From NCBI GenBank assembly GCA_026984385.1, contig JALSSH010000006.1, positions 1 to 5,833 on the forward strand: a stretch of DNA of 5,833 nt, in the 5' to 3' direction. The position numbers and the translations under genes are program-made. This document shows, one piece after another, positions 5,498-5,833 of the stretch (within the stretch, counting starts at the first letter, position 1; every line of letters begins with the position of its first letter). The DNA is from Ardenticatenia bacterium (GTDB lineage Bacteria > Chloroflexota > Anaerolineae > Aggregatilineales > Aggregatilineaceae). The notes under the pieces are model-generated. The model was not told the origin of the DNA. It searched no databases and saw only the letters and a list, made by a program, of their open reading frames with translations.

Positions 5498-5562
5498 CGG
5501 CCAGGGGGTGGGTTTGAGGCGACAAACGTAACCCCCTCCGCCCACCTTGCGAAACCTGGCCG
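5498..5562. other. Nested multi-stem element, possible structured RNA
   Basis: An outer 8-bp stem CGGCCAGG/CCTGGCCG (5498-5505 with 5555-5562) encloses a 6-bp stem GGTGGG/CCCACC (5507-5512 with 5541-5546) and a 5-bp stem GTTTG/CAAAC (5512-5516 with 5523-5527). An alternative stem GGGGGT/ACCCCC (5504-5509 with 5531-5536) competes with these. The arrangement resembles a folded RNA or riboswitch-like leader, but I recognise no known family, and GC-rich DNA yields some such pairing by chance. Confidence 0.3.
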
Positions 5563-5615
5563 AACCGGCCCGCTCCTGGCGCTAACTTTTCCCCATCGTG
5601 TGTTTCTTTCCCCGA

Positions 5616-5651
5616 GCAGGGCGACGTGCAGCGGCGCGCACGTCGCCCTGC
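5616..5651. repeat. Perfect 14-bp inverted repeat with an 8-bp loop
   Basis: GCAGGGCGACGTGC (5616-5629) is followed by eight bases and its exact reverse complement (5638-5651). No T-run follows on the plus strand. On the minus strand the stem is followed by a purine-rich stretch. It could be an mRNA leader hairpin, a bidirectional barrier or a remnant of a dispersed palindromic repeat family. Confidence 0.6.
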
Positions 5652-5792
5652 GCCACGCTTCGCGGGCGCTGACCTCGCGCGCGCCGCTTGTGCGCGGTGG
5701 GGAACACAACGGCGGGCGTAGGGTCAGGGCTTATCAATTCTAAGGGTTAAAATAGGGGATAGGAAGGAGGAAGGGAAAGAAGGAGGGAGCTA

Positions 5793-5833
5793 ATGGCTAA
5801 AGGAAGCTTGCTGGAGCACCTCCAAACGATACC
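5793..5833 (+). CDS. Start of an unidentified gene, cut by the window edge
   Basis: Only 13 complete codons are visible: MAKGSLLEHLQTI, with the next codon beginning CC and therefore encoding proline. A strong AAGGAGG ribosome binding site lies 6 nt upstream of the ATG, which makes this a convincing start even though little coding sequence remains. The pattern LLEHLQTIP resembles the first helix of cyclic-nucleotide-binding (CRP/FNR-like) domains, which often begin with a Leu-rich helix followed by IPLF. That is a weak resemblance from very few residues, and the gene should be treated as unidentified. Confidence 0.6.
   Translation, partial: MAKGSLLEHLQTI

Larger units (their letters stand above)
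5450..5792. other. 343-bp non-coding region rich in inverted repeats
   Basis: No convincing gene is seen on either strand; an 80-codon minus-strand frame (5467-5709) has Arg/Ala-rich composition without recognisable motifs. The region holds a terminator-like hairpin, the nested stem element and the 14-bp inverted repeat listed separately. Its right end becomes AT-richer, with TAAAAT at 5748-5753 as a weak -10 candidate for the gene at 5793, and 5761-5789 is an unbroken 29-nt homopurine run containing the ribosome binding site. Confidence 0.6.

Noticed and set aside
5498..5651. A known RNA gene such as RNase P RNA, SRP RNA, tmRNA or a tRNA
   Set aside because: The inverted repeats suggested it, but none of the conserved sequence blocks of those RNAs could be found.
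5467..5709. An 80-codon minus-strand frame in the right-hand intergenic region
   Set aside because: It is Arg/Ala/Pro-rich, without motifs or a ribosome binding site, and it spans the terminator-like hairpin and the perfect inverted repeat.

Overview
This window looks like a moderately GC-rich bacterial chromosome segment carrying a respiratory (electron-transfer) locus. No taxonomic marker gene is present. The multiheme cytochrome style, the membrane histidine kinase with a NarL-type partner and the general protein character would fit Chloroflexota (Anaerolineae or Ardenticatenia-like), but that is only an impression.

Layout. Four of the six genes lie on the minus strand and read from right to left: a membrane histidine kinase (3462-5051), its NarL/LuxR-type response regulator (2828-3487, overlapping the kinase gene by 26 nt), an eight-heme c-type cytochrome (1459-2607), and a second, related multiheme c-type cytochrome (1-1318) that runs off the left edge with seven heme sites visible. 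On the plus strand, diverging from the kinase gene, are a 73-residue single-membrane-helix protein (5228-5449) and the first 13 codons of another gene (5793 onward).

How it may work together. The kinase has about seven predicted membrane segments and no large extracytoplasmic domain, so it probably senses a signal at or in the membrane and passes phosphate to the response regulator. The obvious candidate targets are the two exported cytochromes immediately downstream. Together the genes suggest a signal-controlled extracytoplasmic electron-transfer module, for example one serving an alternative electron acceptor. The acceptor cannot be read from the sequence.

Control elements. The 220-bp gap upstream of the octaheme gene is dense with signals: a near-consensus CRP/FNR-type palindrome (2783-2804), two overlapping inverted repeats (2708-2735) and a hairpin just upstream of the ribosome binding site (2627-2644). 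The gap between the two cytochrome genes holds a C(UUCG)G-capped hairpin (1367-1397) and a smaller hairpin (1428-1442). The kinase/small-protein intergenic region has alternating GGGGAA/TTCCCC half-sites ending in a perfect CCCCGCGCGGGG palindrome (5127-5180). The 343-bp stretch 5450-5792 has no convincing gene but contains a terminator-like hairpin, a nested multi-stem element, a perfect 14-bp inverted repeat and a 29-nt homopurine run that ends just before the last gene.
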